64,000 nucleotides of DNA, taken from assembly GCA_024401925.1 (NCBI GenBank), contig JAKSKD010000002.1, positions 1-64,000 of the forward strand, read 5' to 3'. The notes under the pieces were generated by a model that ran no database searches, was not told the DNA's origin, and saw only the letters and a list, made by a program, of their open reading frames with translations. This DNA comes from Bacteroidales bacterium. GTDB taxonomy: Bacteria; Bacteroidota; Bacteroidia; Bacteroidales; UBA932. Shown here piece by piece: positions 23,628-32,790 of the stretch. Within the stretch, counting starts at the first letter, position 1. Each line of letters begins with the position of its first letter. Made by a program: the position numbers and the translations under genes.

Positions 23628-25648
23628 AGAAGTTTTTGATACCGATTTTGTTATTGTGTTTCGCCGCACAGGTCGGTTTTTCTCAGGAGTTCAGAAACAT
23701 TAGCAGGTTCTGGAAATGGATTTCCGACAATGAGGTTGTTCTCAGTTATGACGGCTCTTTTGAGGATGAAAAATGTTTTTCTCTCAATGCCGGCAACGGC
23801 GTCATTACAACTGGAATAAGCTCCCCTCTGAAATATTCGGAAATGCCATTGCATCCGGAAGGAGCTGTGAACCTAACGTATTCTCCTGATTCATTGAAAC
23901 TTGCGTTTACCCGTAACAATAATCTCTGGGTGGTTGACATACAGAGTGGCAAGGAAACCCAATTGACTTTCGACGGGAGTGAACTTATTCTTAACGGATA
24001 TGCTTCCTGGGTTTATTATGAGGAGATTCTTGGCCGTGCATCCAAATACAAGGCTTTCTGGTGGAGTCCTGATTCCCGTAAAATCGGTTTCTACCGTTTC
24101 GACAATTCCGAAGTGCCTATGTTCCCGATCTATTCTCCTTTCGGACAGGACGGCAAGTTAAGCAGGACGAGGTACCCGAAGGCGGGAGAGAAGAATCCGG
24201 AGGTAAGAATCGGCATTGCAGACCTGTCTGGAGTAATTACCTGGGCGGATTTTGATGAACACGAGGATCAGTATTTCGGCATTCCGTTCTGGGGGCGTGA
24301 CAGTCGGGACTTTTATGTGGCACGGGAACCGAGGACCCAGAATACTCTGGACTTGTATGCCGTCAGTGTCGATGACGGTTCGAAGAAACATATATATCAT
24401 GAGACCTACAAGACTTGGCTGGACTGGATTGAAGAAGTGATATTCACCGAAAAGGGGCTGTATATGGCCAGAAATTTTGAAACAGGATGGGAGCAGATAT
24501 ATTTCCTTTCATATGACGGAAAGGAATTCAGGCGTCTCACCGACGGGTGCAATACTTCGATATCTCTTGTCAGAGTGGATGAGAAGAGGGGAGATGTATA
24601 TTTCGCGGCAAGGCGGGATTCCGATGTCCGGAGTTCGCTTTACAAGGTCGATAAAAAGGGAGGGGTCACTTCTCTTACAAGCCCGGATTTCAATTTGGAC
24701 AAAGTGTCCTTTTCTCCGGATGGGAAGCATTTCCTGGCAATTCTCTCAAATTATGCTACACCTTTCCGGACCTTGCTTTTCGATACGGCTCATCCCGGTA
24801 AGGCCCCGGTCCTCGTGGAAGATACTGCAGGTCCTGATTACGATCCGTCAAAATATGCTGTGCCTGAATTGATATACCTCACGACTTCGGACGGATTCAA
24901 AGTTCCGGCGAAAATAACATATCCTGTCGGCTTCGATCCGTCAGAAAAGTATCCTGTGAGAATGGAAATCTATGGCGGCCCGAACACCTCGTATGTCAGA
25001 GGTTCCTGGACTATGCCGACCGCATCCAATCAGTGGTTCAGCAACAATGGTATAATATCAATTGTGGCGGACGTTTCCGCTTCCGGGCATAATGGCAGGG
25101 CAGGCACTGATCTGGTTTACAGGGATCTTCAGACTCAGCCGATCAAGGAGTTCGTTGAATGGGCGGAATATCTCAAGTCTCTTCCGTATGTAGTTCCTGA
25201 GAAGATTGGAGTCGAAGGCTTTTCTTTCGGAGGCGCGAATACCGCGCGTCTCCTGCTTAAGCATAGCGATGCGTTCCATTATGGAATAGCCGGCGGTGGG
25301 GTATATGACTGGAAGCTTTATGACAGCCATTATACAGAAAGGTTTATGGACACTCCTCAAAACAATCCTGATGGCTACAAGGCCTCCTGCGTTCTTGGTG
25401 ATGTCAAGGACTATCCAGTTGATTTTGAGAATTATGACGGCTCTGTGATGCTGAAAATAACACACGGAACCGGTGATGACAATGTTCATTTCCAGAATTC
25501 ATTGCAGCTCATCGATGCCCTCCAGAAGGAAGGCAAGTATTTTGAGCTGATGATCTATCCGGACGGAATGCACGGCTACCGCGGCTATCAGGGCGCTCAC
25601 TCTGATGCCGCAGACCATAATTTCTGGCTGAAATACCTATCTGACTAA
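23624..25648 (+). CDS. Dipeptidyl peptidase IV (S9B)
   Basis: The 674-residue protein has a signal peptide (about residues 1-20), an eight-blade propeller (about 40-430) and an alpha/beta-hydrolase domain. Nucleophile Ser534 lies in GFSFGG (usual form GWSYGG), the Asp in GTGDDNVHF and the His in DGMHGYRG. The paired glutamates that hold the substrate amino terminus are present as YYEEIL. DPP-IV removes Xaa-Pro dipeptides in the periplasm or at the surface. It overlaps the helicase gene by 4 bp and the convergent mutase gene by 12 bp. Confidence 0.93.
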   Translation: MKKFLIPILLLCFAAQVGFSQEFRNISRFWKWISDNEVVLSYDGSFEDEKCFSLNAGNGVITTGISSPLKYSEMPLHPEGAVNLTYSPDSLKLAFTRNNNLWVVDIQSGKETQLTFDGSELILNGYASWVYYEEILGRASKYKAFWWSPDSRKIGFYRFDNSEVPMFPIYSPFGQDGKLSRTRYPKAGEKNPEVRIGIADLSGVITWADFDEHEDQYFGIPFWGRDSRDFYVAREPRTQNTLDLYAVSVDDGSKKHIYHETYKTWLDWIEEVIFTEKGLYMARNFETGWEQIYFLSYDGKEFRRLTDGCNTSISLVRVDEKRGDVYFAARRDSDVRSSLYKVDKKGGVTSLTSPDFNLDKVSFSPDGKHFLAILSNYATPFRTLLFDTAHPGKAPVLVEDTAGPDYDPSKYAVPELIYLTTSDGFKVPAKITYPVGFDPSEKYPVRMEIYGGPNTSYVRGSWTMPTASNQWFSNNGIISIVADVSASGHNGRAGTDLVYRDLQTQPIKEFVEWAEYLKSLPYVVPEKIGVEGFSFGGANTARLLLKHSDAFHYGIAGGGVYDWKLYDSHYTERFMDTPQNNPDGYKASCVLGDVKDYPVDFENYDGSVMLKITHGTGDDNVHFQNSLQLIDALQKEGKYFELMIYPDGMHGYRGYQGAHSDAADHNFWLKYLSD

Positions 25649-27298
25649 CTGTTCTTTCAGTTTTCCGATCTTTGCGTCGGCGTCATCGCCCTTTGCTCCG
25701 AAATAGAATTTGATTTTCGGCTCGGTTCCTGAAGGGCGGATGGATACGACATCGCCTGCTTCATCGAAGAACTGAAGGACGTTGGATTTAGGCTGACCGG
25801 TCTTTTCCGGCTCAAGATAGTCAACAATTCTGGTGACAGGTGATCCGCACAGCTCTTTCGGAGGATTGCTGCGGAAGTCCGCCATTATCTGCTGTATCTC
25901 TTCTGCTCCGGCCTTTCCCTGACGCACAAGTGATACAAGACCTTCCTTGCGGTATCCGAACTCAGAGTAGATTTTCTGCATAAGCTGGTACAGAGTCAGC
26001 CCCTGTTCCGCAGCCCACGCTGCGCATTCCGCTATCATTGAGCAAGCTATCTGGGCATCCTTGTCCCTGACGAACTGTCCTACATTGAATCCGTAACTTT
26101 CCTCGCCTCCACAGATGAATTCACCGCTGGCCTCGTTGCGCTTCACAATCTCGGCAATATATTTGAATCCGGTGAGGACATTGTGCACCTTGACACCGAA
26201 CGACGAGCAGATATCCGTGATGAGTTCGGTGGTGACAATGGTCTTGACTACATATTTACTGCTGTCCAGCTTCCCGAGTTCCTTCCATCTGGTCAGTATG
26301 TAGTATGTAAGGATGGAGGCTGTCTGGTTTCCGTTGAAGAGTACCATCTTTCCCTCATTATTCCTGACCGCGATACCCATTCTGTCGGCATCCGGGTCCG
26401 TAGCCATCACTATGTCTGCTCCTGTTTCATCTGCCTTTTCAAGAGCCATCTTGAGAGCTGAAGTCTCTTCCGGGTTTGGGGAGACTACGGTCGGAAAGTT
26501 TCCGTCGCTTACATCCTGTTCGAGTACGTGGATTACATTTTCGAATCCAAGTCTCTTGAGGCATTCAGGCACAAGCCTGACTCCGCAGCCGTGCAGCGGG
26601 GTGTAAACGAACTTCAGGTCGGTGTGCTTTGCTCTGATTTCTGGGGAAAGGGTGAGAGAAAGTATATCGGAAATGTAGGCCTCATCCACCTCGTGGCCCA
26701 TAGCTTCGATAGGAGCAGCGTCATCTCCCGGTTTGAATTTAACCATTGACGGCTCAGTTATCTCTGCGACTTCCGCAACTATGTCGGTATCCACAGGAGC
26801 CGTTATCTGCCCTCCATCAGACCAGAATACCTTGTATCCGTTGTATTCCTTCGGGTTGTGGGATGCCGTGACCATCACGCCTGCGACGGCACCTTTCTTC
26901 CTTATGGAATAACTGAGTTCTGGGGTAGGGCGTATGTTGTCGAAAATATATACCTTGATTCCGTTTGCGGACAGTACGTCGGCAGTTATCTTTGCAAATT
27001 CCTTGCTGTTGTTACGGCTGTCGTATGAAATGCAGACAGACAGCTCCCTGTCGGAAACGTGTTTCCTGATATAGTTGGCAAGTCCTTGGGTGGCCATACC
27101 GACAGTGTACTTGTTCATTCGGTTGGTACCCACGCCCATAATTCCGCGGAGGCCTCCGGTGCCGAATTCAAGATTACGATAAAAGGCATCTTCCAGCCCG
27201 ACAGGATCGCTGTTTTTAAGTTCCAGGACTTTAACTCTGGTCTCCGGGTCGAAATCTCCGGACATCCAGCTTTGCGCAACATCAAGGTAGTTTCTCAT
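25637..27298 (-). CDS. Phosphosugar mutase (phosphoglucomutase/phosphomannomutase)
   Basis: The 553-residue alpha-D-phosphohexomutase has its catalytic phosphoserine in TASHNPKEYNGYK (about residues 143-155), the metal loop DPDADRMGIAV (about 299-309), the sugar loop GGEESYG (about 398-404) and the phosphate loop RPSGTEPKIKFY near the C-terminus. The length is that of the two-specificity PgcA/PMM-type family. It interconverts 1- and 6-phosphates of glucose or mannose. A TAATTTTG promoter box lies at 27321-27328. Confidence 0.94.
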   Translation of the reverse strand: MRNYLDVAQSWMSGDFDPETRVKVLELKNSDPVGLEDAFYRNLEFGTGGLRGIMGVGTNRMNKYTVGMATQGLANYIRKHVSDRELSVCISYDSRNNSKEFAKITADVLSANGIKVYIFDNIRPTPELSYSIRKKGAVAGVMVTASHNPKEYNGYKVFWSDGGQITAPVDTDIVAEVAEITEPSMVKFKPGDDAAPIEAMGHEVDEAYISDILSLTLSPEIRAKHTDLKFVYTPLHGCGVRLVPECLKRLGFENVIHVLEQDVSDGNFPTVVSPNPEETSALKMALEKADETGADIVMATDPDADRMGIAVRNNEGKMVLFNGNQTASILTYYILTRWKELGKLDSSKYVVKTIVTTELITDICSSFGVKVHNVLTGFKYIAEIVKRNEASGEFICGGEESYGFNVGQFVRDKDAQIACSMIAECAAWAAEQGLTLYQLMQKIYSEFGYRKEGLVSLVRQGKAGAEEIQQIMADFRSNPPKELCGSPVTRIVDYLEPEKTGQPKSNVLQFFDEAGDVVSIRPSGTEPKIKFYFGAKGDDADAKIGKLKEQLVR

Positions 27299-27320
27299 AC
27301 AAAATTGTTTTTAAATCACA

Positions 27321-27328
27321 CAAAATTA
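27321..27328 (-). promoter_or_regulatory. -7 box TAATTTTG for the mutase gene
   Basis: Perfect TAnnTTTG match on the minus strand, 22 nt before the ATG at 27298. Confidence 0.55.
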
Positions 27329-27343
27329 ATGAAATTTGCGTGG

Positions 27344-28465
27344 ATGAAAAAGACATTTGCAGACATTTTAGCGAGTGAGGCTGCCGTTATGGACAGGAAA
27401 TTGGCCTCGAAACTTCCGGAATGGGCCTCTGTGGAGGGTTTGAATGTTCCAACATCCCTTTCTCTTGAACAATGCAGTTCTACTCCCGCGGCTCTTTACA
27501 AGGCAAAAATTGCCTCTGAATACGGGCCGGTAATATGGGACTTGACTGGAGGACTCGGAGTGGACAGCTGGGCATTCAGCCGGTACTTTTCCGCAGTCCA
27601 TTATAATGAGATGAATCCGGTGCTGTATTCCTCTGTGGAATCCAATTTCGAACGGCTCGGGCTGAAAAATGTCGTGATGTCCTGTGACGATTGTGAAAAA
27701 CTTGTCGGCTCTATCAGCGGAGATGTGGCGTATTTGGATCCGGCAAGGAGGAGCGATACCGGAAAGAAAGTGTTCCTTGTCGGGGACTGCCGTCCGGATG
27801 TGAAGAAACTGATACCTTCCCTATTAGTGACTTTCCGCATTGTGATGGTAAAACTTTCCCCCATGGCGGATGTGTCGCTGCTGGCGAGGGAGTTTGAAGG
27901 CCATCTGAAAGAGGTTCACATCGTGGGACTCGGCGGGGAGTGCAAGGAACTTCTCTGCCTGCTTGATTCAGAAATACATAGTCATTATAAAGTAATCGTC
28001 ATGGATCTTGATTACGGGGATGGATTTGAATTCCTTTCGGATGAAGAGGCAGAAGCGGAACAATTTGCCGGGGAGGAAAATTTTTTGGTGGAACCGAAGG
28101 CTGTCTTGATGAAGACCGGCCGTTTTGACCTGATTGCTTCCCGTTTCGGAATGCGGCATATGGACAGATCCACGCATCTGTATCTCTCTGACCATTTATT
28201 GGAAAATGGGCTCGTGAAATGTTTCAGAATAGAAAAAGTTCTGGATTTCGGCAAGAAAGGCTTTGAAACCGTAAGAAAGGAATTCCCTCTTGCGGAGGTG
28301 ACGGCCAGAAATGTTCCGATGTCATCAGATGAGTTGAGGAAGCGCCTTGGTGTGCTTTCCGGGGGTGATTATCATATCTTTGCCTGCACTTGTAAAGCGG
28401 AGCGGCGGCTATTTGTCACCAGGAAATGTGGCGGCATTCCTGATGTGGAAGGGACAGAAGTCTGA
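27344..28465 (+). CDS. Class I SAM-dependent methyltransferase with THUMP-like C-terminal domain
   Basis: The product has 373 residues from the ATG at 27344 (27329 is a possible alternative). SAM motif I reads IWDLTGGLGVDSWAFS and motif IV YLDPARRS, followed by a C-terminal domain ending HIFACTCKAERRLFVTRK, the pattern of the Bacteroidota THUMP-like methyltransferases. DPAR in place of NPPY suggests an RNA or protein target, which is unknown. The frame stays open upstream into the divergent mutase gene and should not be used. The 3' end overlaps the convergent nth gene by 57 bp. Confidence 0.8.
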   Translation: MKKTFADILASEAAVMDRKLASKLPEWASVEGLNVPTSLSLEQCSSTPAALYKAKIASEYGPVIWDLTGGLGVDSWAFSRYFSAVHYNEMNPVLYSSVESNFERLGLKNVVMSCDDCEKLVGSISGDVAYLDPARRSDTGKKVFLVGDCRPDVKKLIPSLLVTFRIVMVKLSPMADVSLLAREFEGHLKEVHIVGLGGECKELLCLLDSEIHSHYKVIVMDLDYGDGFEFLSDEEAEAEQFAGEENFLVEPKAVLMKTGRFDLIASRFGMRHMDRSTHLYLSDHLLENGLVKCFRIEKVLDFGKKGFETVRKEFPLAEVTARNVPMSSDELRKRLGVLSGGDYHIFACTCKAERRLFVTRKCGGIPDVEGTEV

Positions 28466-29065
28466 GAACCAGCACTCATTACACTTTGGTGCCCTTGCTG
28501 TGCAGGTGTATCTTCCGTGAAGGATAAGCCAATGATGCGATGTGGCCCTGTCTTGTTCCGGTATATTCTTTTCCAAATCTTTTTCTACCGCCTCCGGTGT
28601 CTTTCCTGCGGACAAGCCTAGCCTGTGAGATACCCTGAATACGTGCGTGTCCACAGCAATCACAGCCTTTTCGTAGATTATTGAGGCGATTACATTCGCG
28701 GTTTTCCTGCCGACTCCCGGAAGAGTCATCAGATCGTCCACCTCAGAGGGAATCTGCCCTCCGAACCTTGCGACCAGTTCCCCTGCCATCGATATCAGAT
28801 GCTTCGTCTTGCTGTTCGGATATGAAATGGATTTTATCAGTGGAAACAGTTCGTCGAATGACGCCTTGGAAAGGGACTCCGGGTCTGGAAACCTTTCAAA
28901 TATGGGCGGTGTGGTGATATTCACCCTTCTGTCGGTGCATTGGGCTGAAAGAATCACTGCCACCAGAAGTTGGAATGGGGTTGAATAATTCAGCTCCGTC
29001 TGTGCGGACGGCATATTTTTCCTGAACAGGTCAATGACTCTGGCGTATCGTTCTTTTCTGGTCAT
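28409..29065 (-). CDS. nth: Endonuclease III
   Basis: The 218-residue base-excision glycosylase/AP lyase removes oxidised pyrimidines. The helix-hairpin-helix carries the catalytic Lys (LPGVGRKTANV) and the Asp follows in VDTHVFRV. The four cysteines CTARAPKCNECWFSDFC have the exact C-x6-C-x2-C-x5-C spacing of the 4Fe-4S cluster. The start is 7 nt after the upstream ATPase gene, so the two are cotranscribed. Confidence 0.95.
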   Translation of the reverse strand: MTRKERYARVIDLFRKNMPSAQTELNYSTPFQLLVAVILSAQCTDRRVNITTPPIFERFPDPESLSKASFDELFPLIKSISYPNSKTKHLISMAGELVARFGGQIPSEVDDLMTLPGVGRKTANVIASIIYEKAVIAVDTHVFRVSHRLGLSAGKTPEAVEKDLEKNIPEQDRATSHHWLILHGRYTCTARAPKCNECWFSDFCPFHIRNAATFPGDK

Positions 29066-29072
29066 TCCGATG

Positions 29073-29783
29073 TCAGATGCTGATGGCCAGATCGATTATC
29101 TCGTTGCCGGTGCTTTCGGTACAGCGCTCATCCTTGCAGACAAACACCCTCCCGGGGTATTTCTCAAAAATGCTCCTATTGTGAGTCACCATCACTATTG
29201 CCGTATGGTTGTCCCGGTTGATAGCTGTAAGAAGTTTCATTATTCCGTCTGCCGTCTCATTGTCCAGATTGCCGGTGGGCTCGTCGGCTATGATGACAGA
29301 GGGCTTGTTGAGGATAGCCCTGGCTATGGCGATGCGCTGCTGCTCTCCGCCGGATAGCTGGTGAGGCATTTTATGGGCCTTGGTCTCCATTCCTACATCG
29401 GAGAGAACTTCGGATATTCTCTTTTCACATTCTGCCTCAGACTTCCATCCTGTGGCCTTGAGAACAAAATCGAGATTGTCGTGGACCGACCTGTCCATAA
29501 GCAGTTGGAAATCCTGGAACACGACTCCCAACTTGCGTCTCAGGAAGGGGATATCTTTTTCCCTGATGCCTTTCAAATTGTATCCGCATACGATGCCTTC
29601 TCCTTTGTACAGAGGATTTTCAGCAATCATAGTCCGGATGATGGAAGTCTTTCCTGTCCCGACTTTTCCGACAATATATGCAAAGTCTGAAGGGAATATT
29701 TCCATATTGAGACCGAAGATTACGGTTTCTTCGGAATTGAGGATATCTGCCTGTTTGAAAGAAATGAGGGCTTCTTTGTCCAT
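29073..29783 (-). CDS. ftsE: FtsE-like ABC ATPase
   Basis: The 236-residue ATPase has Walker [11 protein letters not shown]-loop VVFQDFQLL, signature LSGGEQQR, Walker [13 protein letters not shown] and the H-loop VTHNRS, closest in layout to the cell-division ATPase FtsE. Walker A has Lys-Val where most family members have Xaa-Ser. No FtsX is encoded beside it, as is common in this phylum. The ATG at 29783 fits the promoter at 29812-29819; the upstream in-frame TTG at 29804 would lie at the transcription start. Confidence 0.8.
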   Translation of the reverse strand: MDKEALISFKQADILNSEETVIFGLNMEIFPSDFAYIVGKVGTGKTSIIRTMIAENPLYKGEGIVCGYNLKGIREKDIPFLRRKLGVVFQDFQLLMDRSVHDNLDFVLKATGWKSEAECEKRISEVLSDVGMETKAHKMPHQLSGGEQQRIAIARAILNKPSVIIADEPTGNLDNETADGIMKLLTAINRDNHTAIVMVTHNRSIFEKYPGRVFVCKDERCTESTGNEIIDLAISI

Positions 29784-29811
29784 AAATTGTTTTTTTGGTA
29801 CCAACTTTGTA

Positions 29812-29819
29812 CAAATATA
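29812..29819 (-). promoter_or_regulatory. -7 box TATATTTG for ftsE-nth
   Basis: Perfect minus-strand match 28 nt before the ATG at 29783. Confidence 0.6.
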
Positions 29820-29832
29820 GGCAGATTTTCAG

Positions 29833-29840
29833 TATTTTTG
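29833..29840 (+). promoter_or_regulatory. -7 box TATTTTTG for the TPR-barrel operon
   Basis: Perfect TAnnTTTG match 31 nt before the ATG at 29872, divergent from the ftsE promoter. Confidence 0.55.
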
Positions 29841-29871
29841 TATCTTATTGTGGATGTAAATTTAAACTGAT

Positions 29872-32790
29872 ATGAAGTTAAAAATATTGGCGGTTGCGGC
29901 ATCTGTTTTTATGCTCTTGCACGGAATAGGCCTTTATGACCGCGGAATGTACGAAAGGGCGAGGGAAGTCTTTGCTGAAATGCCTTCATCTCCATTGACT
30001 GATGGATATTCGTTGCTTTGCGATCTCCAGATGAAGGTGGATGGCTACAAGGATGCTGTTGACAGGTATGACGCCAAGTACGGCAAGTCTTCTCTTTATT
30101 CCGATATTCATTTCCTTGCCGGTCAGAACCTTTTTGATGAACAGAAATATGCGCTTGCGCAGAGCGAGTTCCGCAAGGTTTCCGAAAAGGTTATGGACAA
30201 GAAACTTCTTCCTGAGCTGTATTACAAAACTGCATACAGTGATTATCAGTTGGGAAGGACGGATGAGGCAAAAGAAGGCCTTTTGAAAGTCGAGTCCCTT
30301 TCCAGGTCTGACTATTCGGCTCCGGCACGCTACGCAATGGGATATATCCTTTATTCGGAGAAAAACTTCGCTGATGCTTCCGAATGGTTTGAGAAAGCCG
30401 CAAAGGATACACGCTTTGCCGAGACTGCGAATTATTACATACTTGAATGCCGGTTTATGCTGGAGGACTACAGATACATAGCACAGAATGGAGAAGCTGT
30501 CTATGAAACGATACCGGCGGAGAGAAAACCTCATTTGGCCCGCATCCTTTCGGAGTCATTCCTGATTCTCGGGAATACGTCCAAGGCTAAGGAATACTAC
30601 GACAAAAATGATTTGGGCGGCGGGCAGAAGACGCGCTCGGATTATTTCTATGCCGGCTCGCTGCAGTACAATCTCGGCAACTATCAGGATGCAATCGAGA
30701 ATTTTTCCCTTATGCCTATGCGTACGGACAGCATAGGACAGATTGCGAATTACCAGTTGGGATATTCTTACATCCAGATGAAAAACAAGGTGTCCGCCCT
30801 TGATGCTTTCCAGCAGGCTGCCGGTCTTCCGTATGATGAGTCTATCGGGGAGGATGCATTCTTCAATTATGCGAAACTCGCCTTCGACCTGAACCACGAT
30901 GCATCTCCGTTCACCGAGTATCTCAATAAATATGCAAAGAACAAGAACAGCGATCAAATTTACGGCTACATCGCGCTGACATCATTATATAACCGCGACT
31001 ACAAGGCTGCGGTCGATGCATATGACCAGATTGATGAACTGGACCCTCAGATGAGAAGCAACTATATGAAAGCGAACTATCTCCGCGCCAGTCAGCTCAT
31101 CAAGAACGAATCCTACAGTGATGCCATACCGTATCTGCGCGCAGCTACATTTTTTACCGACAGACAGAACAACTTCAATAAGCTGGCAAGATACTGGATG
31201 GCAGAATCATATTACAAGACAGGTAATTATCCCGAGGCTATCAACATCTACACCGACCTTTACAATATTTCAGCCCTTGACCGTTATGCTGAGGGCGAAG
31301 CTCTCCCGTACAACCTTGCATATGCTTTCCTGAAGACTGAAGATTATGCATCTGCGGCAAGATGGTTTGATAACTACATAGGCTCAGGCGCCACAGCTTA
31401 TCTTGAAGATGCTATGACGCGCCGCGCCGACTGTGACTTCATCCGCAAGGATTATCAGAATGCCATCCGGAATTATTCAAGTGTGGTTGAGAAATTCAAT
31501 GACGTGGACAATATCTATCCATACTATCAACTGGGTGTCACATATGGACTTTCAAATAAGAATAAAAACAAGATTGAGGCATTGTCGCGGGTGCTTGGTG
31601 CCAGCCGTAGGGCTCCGTATTATTCAGACGCGCTTTACGAACTCGGACGTGCATATGTACTTGACAGGAATGATTCCGAAGCCATACGTTGCTTTAATCT
31701 TCTGAAGAAGAATGCCGGTGACAGGACTTTTGAGGCAAAGGCGTTGATAGAGTTGGGGATGATAGCGAGAAATGACGCGAAACCTGATGAGGCAATGTCC
31801 TACTACAAGCAGGTTGTGGAAACTATGCCCGGCAGTACCTATGCTGAGGATGCACTTCTTGCAATTGAATCCATCTACCAGTCCAAGGGCCGCGCGGCAG
31901 AATATCTGGACTATATCGAGAGCCTGAATATCAAGAAGTCTGAGGGCGAGAAGGAATCCATTTATTTCAATGCTGCCGAGCAGATGTACCTTGCGCAAAA
32001 TTATGAGAAAGCCATCGCGCTGCTCCAGCAATACGTGGACCAGTTCCCTGATGGAGCGAAACTGGCGCAGACTTATTTCTATATGGCAGACAGCTATAAT
32101 GCTACCGGCGATAAAGAACGCGCGTGCACATATTATTCGAAAGTCGCGAATATGTCCGACACCGGCAATTTCACTGAACTTGCCATATTGAATTTCGCAA
32201 ATCTTTCGTTCGGACTCGAACGCTATTCGGATGCGTATGGCGCTTATTCTTCTTTGCTTGACATTGCCCAAATCGAGAACAACAGATTCACGGCGAAGCA
32301 GGGTATGATGAGGTCTGCGTATAAGGATAGAAATTATCAGAATGCAATAAAATCCGCTGAAACGGTCCGGAAGGATGATAAAGGCGGCGCGGATGATTTC
32401 CGGGAAGCGGATTTCGTCAAGGCAATGTCTTTCCTCGCTACCAGCCAGAGAGACAGGGCGTTCGGTCTGCTCAGGGTACTGTCGTCCGAGCCATCCACTG
32501 ATGAGGGCGCCCAAGCGAATTATCTGCTGATACAGGATACATATGATCAGGGAAATTTCGATGAAGTGGAATCTATGGTCTATAAGTTCTCCGAATCCGC
32601 AGGCGCCCAAAACTACTGGCTTGCGAAAGCCTTCATAGTCCTTGGTGACAGTTTTGCCGAGAAACAGAACTACAAGCAGGCACGTACTACTTTCGAAAGC
32701 ATTCTCAACGGGTATGAACCGCAAGGTGAAGATGATGATGTGATTGATAATGTAAAGATGAGACTTACCAGACTTGAAGATTATGAATAA
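29872..32790 (+). CDS. Large secreted tetratricopeptide-repeat protein
   Basis: The 972-residue protein has an N-terminal signal-type helix (about residues 1-18), then TPR-like helix pairs almost to the end, e.g. LYDRGMYERAREVF, YYKTAYSDYQLGRTDEA, YYKTGNYPEAINIYTDLY and YFYMADSYNATGDKERACTYY. There is no catalytic domain. The periplasmic superhelix probably scaffolds protein contacts. The last 8 bp overlap the following outer-membrane barrel gene, implying that the two products work together at the envelope. Confidence 0.85.
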   Translation: MKLKILAVAASVFMLLHGIGLYDRGMYERAREVFAEMPSSPLTDGYSLLCDLQMKVDGYKDAVDRYDAKYGKSSLYSDIHFLAGQNLFDEQKYALAQSEFRKVSEKVMDKKLLPELYYKTAYSDYQLGRTDEAKEGLLKVESLSRSDYSAPARYAMGYILYSEKNFADASEWFEKAAKDTRFAETANYYILECRFMLEDYRYIAQNGEAVYETIPAERKPHLARILSESFLILGNTSKAKEYYDKNDLGGGQKTRSDYFYAGSLQYNLGNYQDAIENFSLMPMRTDSIGQIANYQLGYSYIQMKNKVSALDAFQQAAGLPYDESIGEDAFFNYAKLAFDLNHDASPFTEYLNKYAKNKNSDQIYGYIALTSLYNRDYKAAVDAYDQIDELDPQMRSNYMKANYLRASQLIKNESYSDAIPYLRAATFFTDRQNNFNKLARYWMAESYYKTGNYPEAINIYTDLYNISALDRYAEGEALPYNLAYAFLKTEDYASAARWFDNYIGSGATAYLEDAMTRRADCDFIRKDYQNAIRNYSSVVEKFNDVDNIYPYYQLGVTYGLSNKNKNKIEALSRVLGASRRAPYYSDALYELGRAYVLDRNDSEAIRCFNLLKKNAGDRTFEAKALIELGMIARNDAKPDEAMSYYKQVVETMPGSTYAEDALLAIESIYQSKGRAAEYLDYIESLNIKKSEGEKESIYFNAAEQMYLAQNYEKAIALLQQYVDQFPDGAKLAQTYFYMADSYNATGDKERACTYYSKVANMSDTGNFTELAILNFANLSFGLERYSDAYGAYSSLLDIAQIENNRFTAKQGMMRSAYKDRNYQNAIKSAETVRKDDKGGADDFREADFVKAMSFLATSQRDRAFGLLRVLSSEPSTDEGAQANYLLIQDTYDQGNFDEVESMVYKFSESAGAQNYWLAKAFIVLGDSFAEKQNYKQARTTFESILNGYEPQGEDDDVIDNVKMRLTRLEDYE

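Noticed and set aside
27059..27343. Methyltransferase start at 27059
   Set aside because: It would run antisense through the mutase gene and its promoter; family sequence begins at about 27344.
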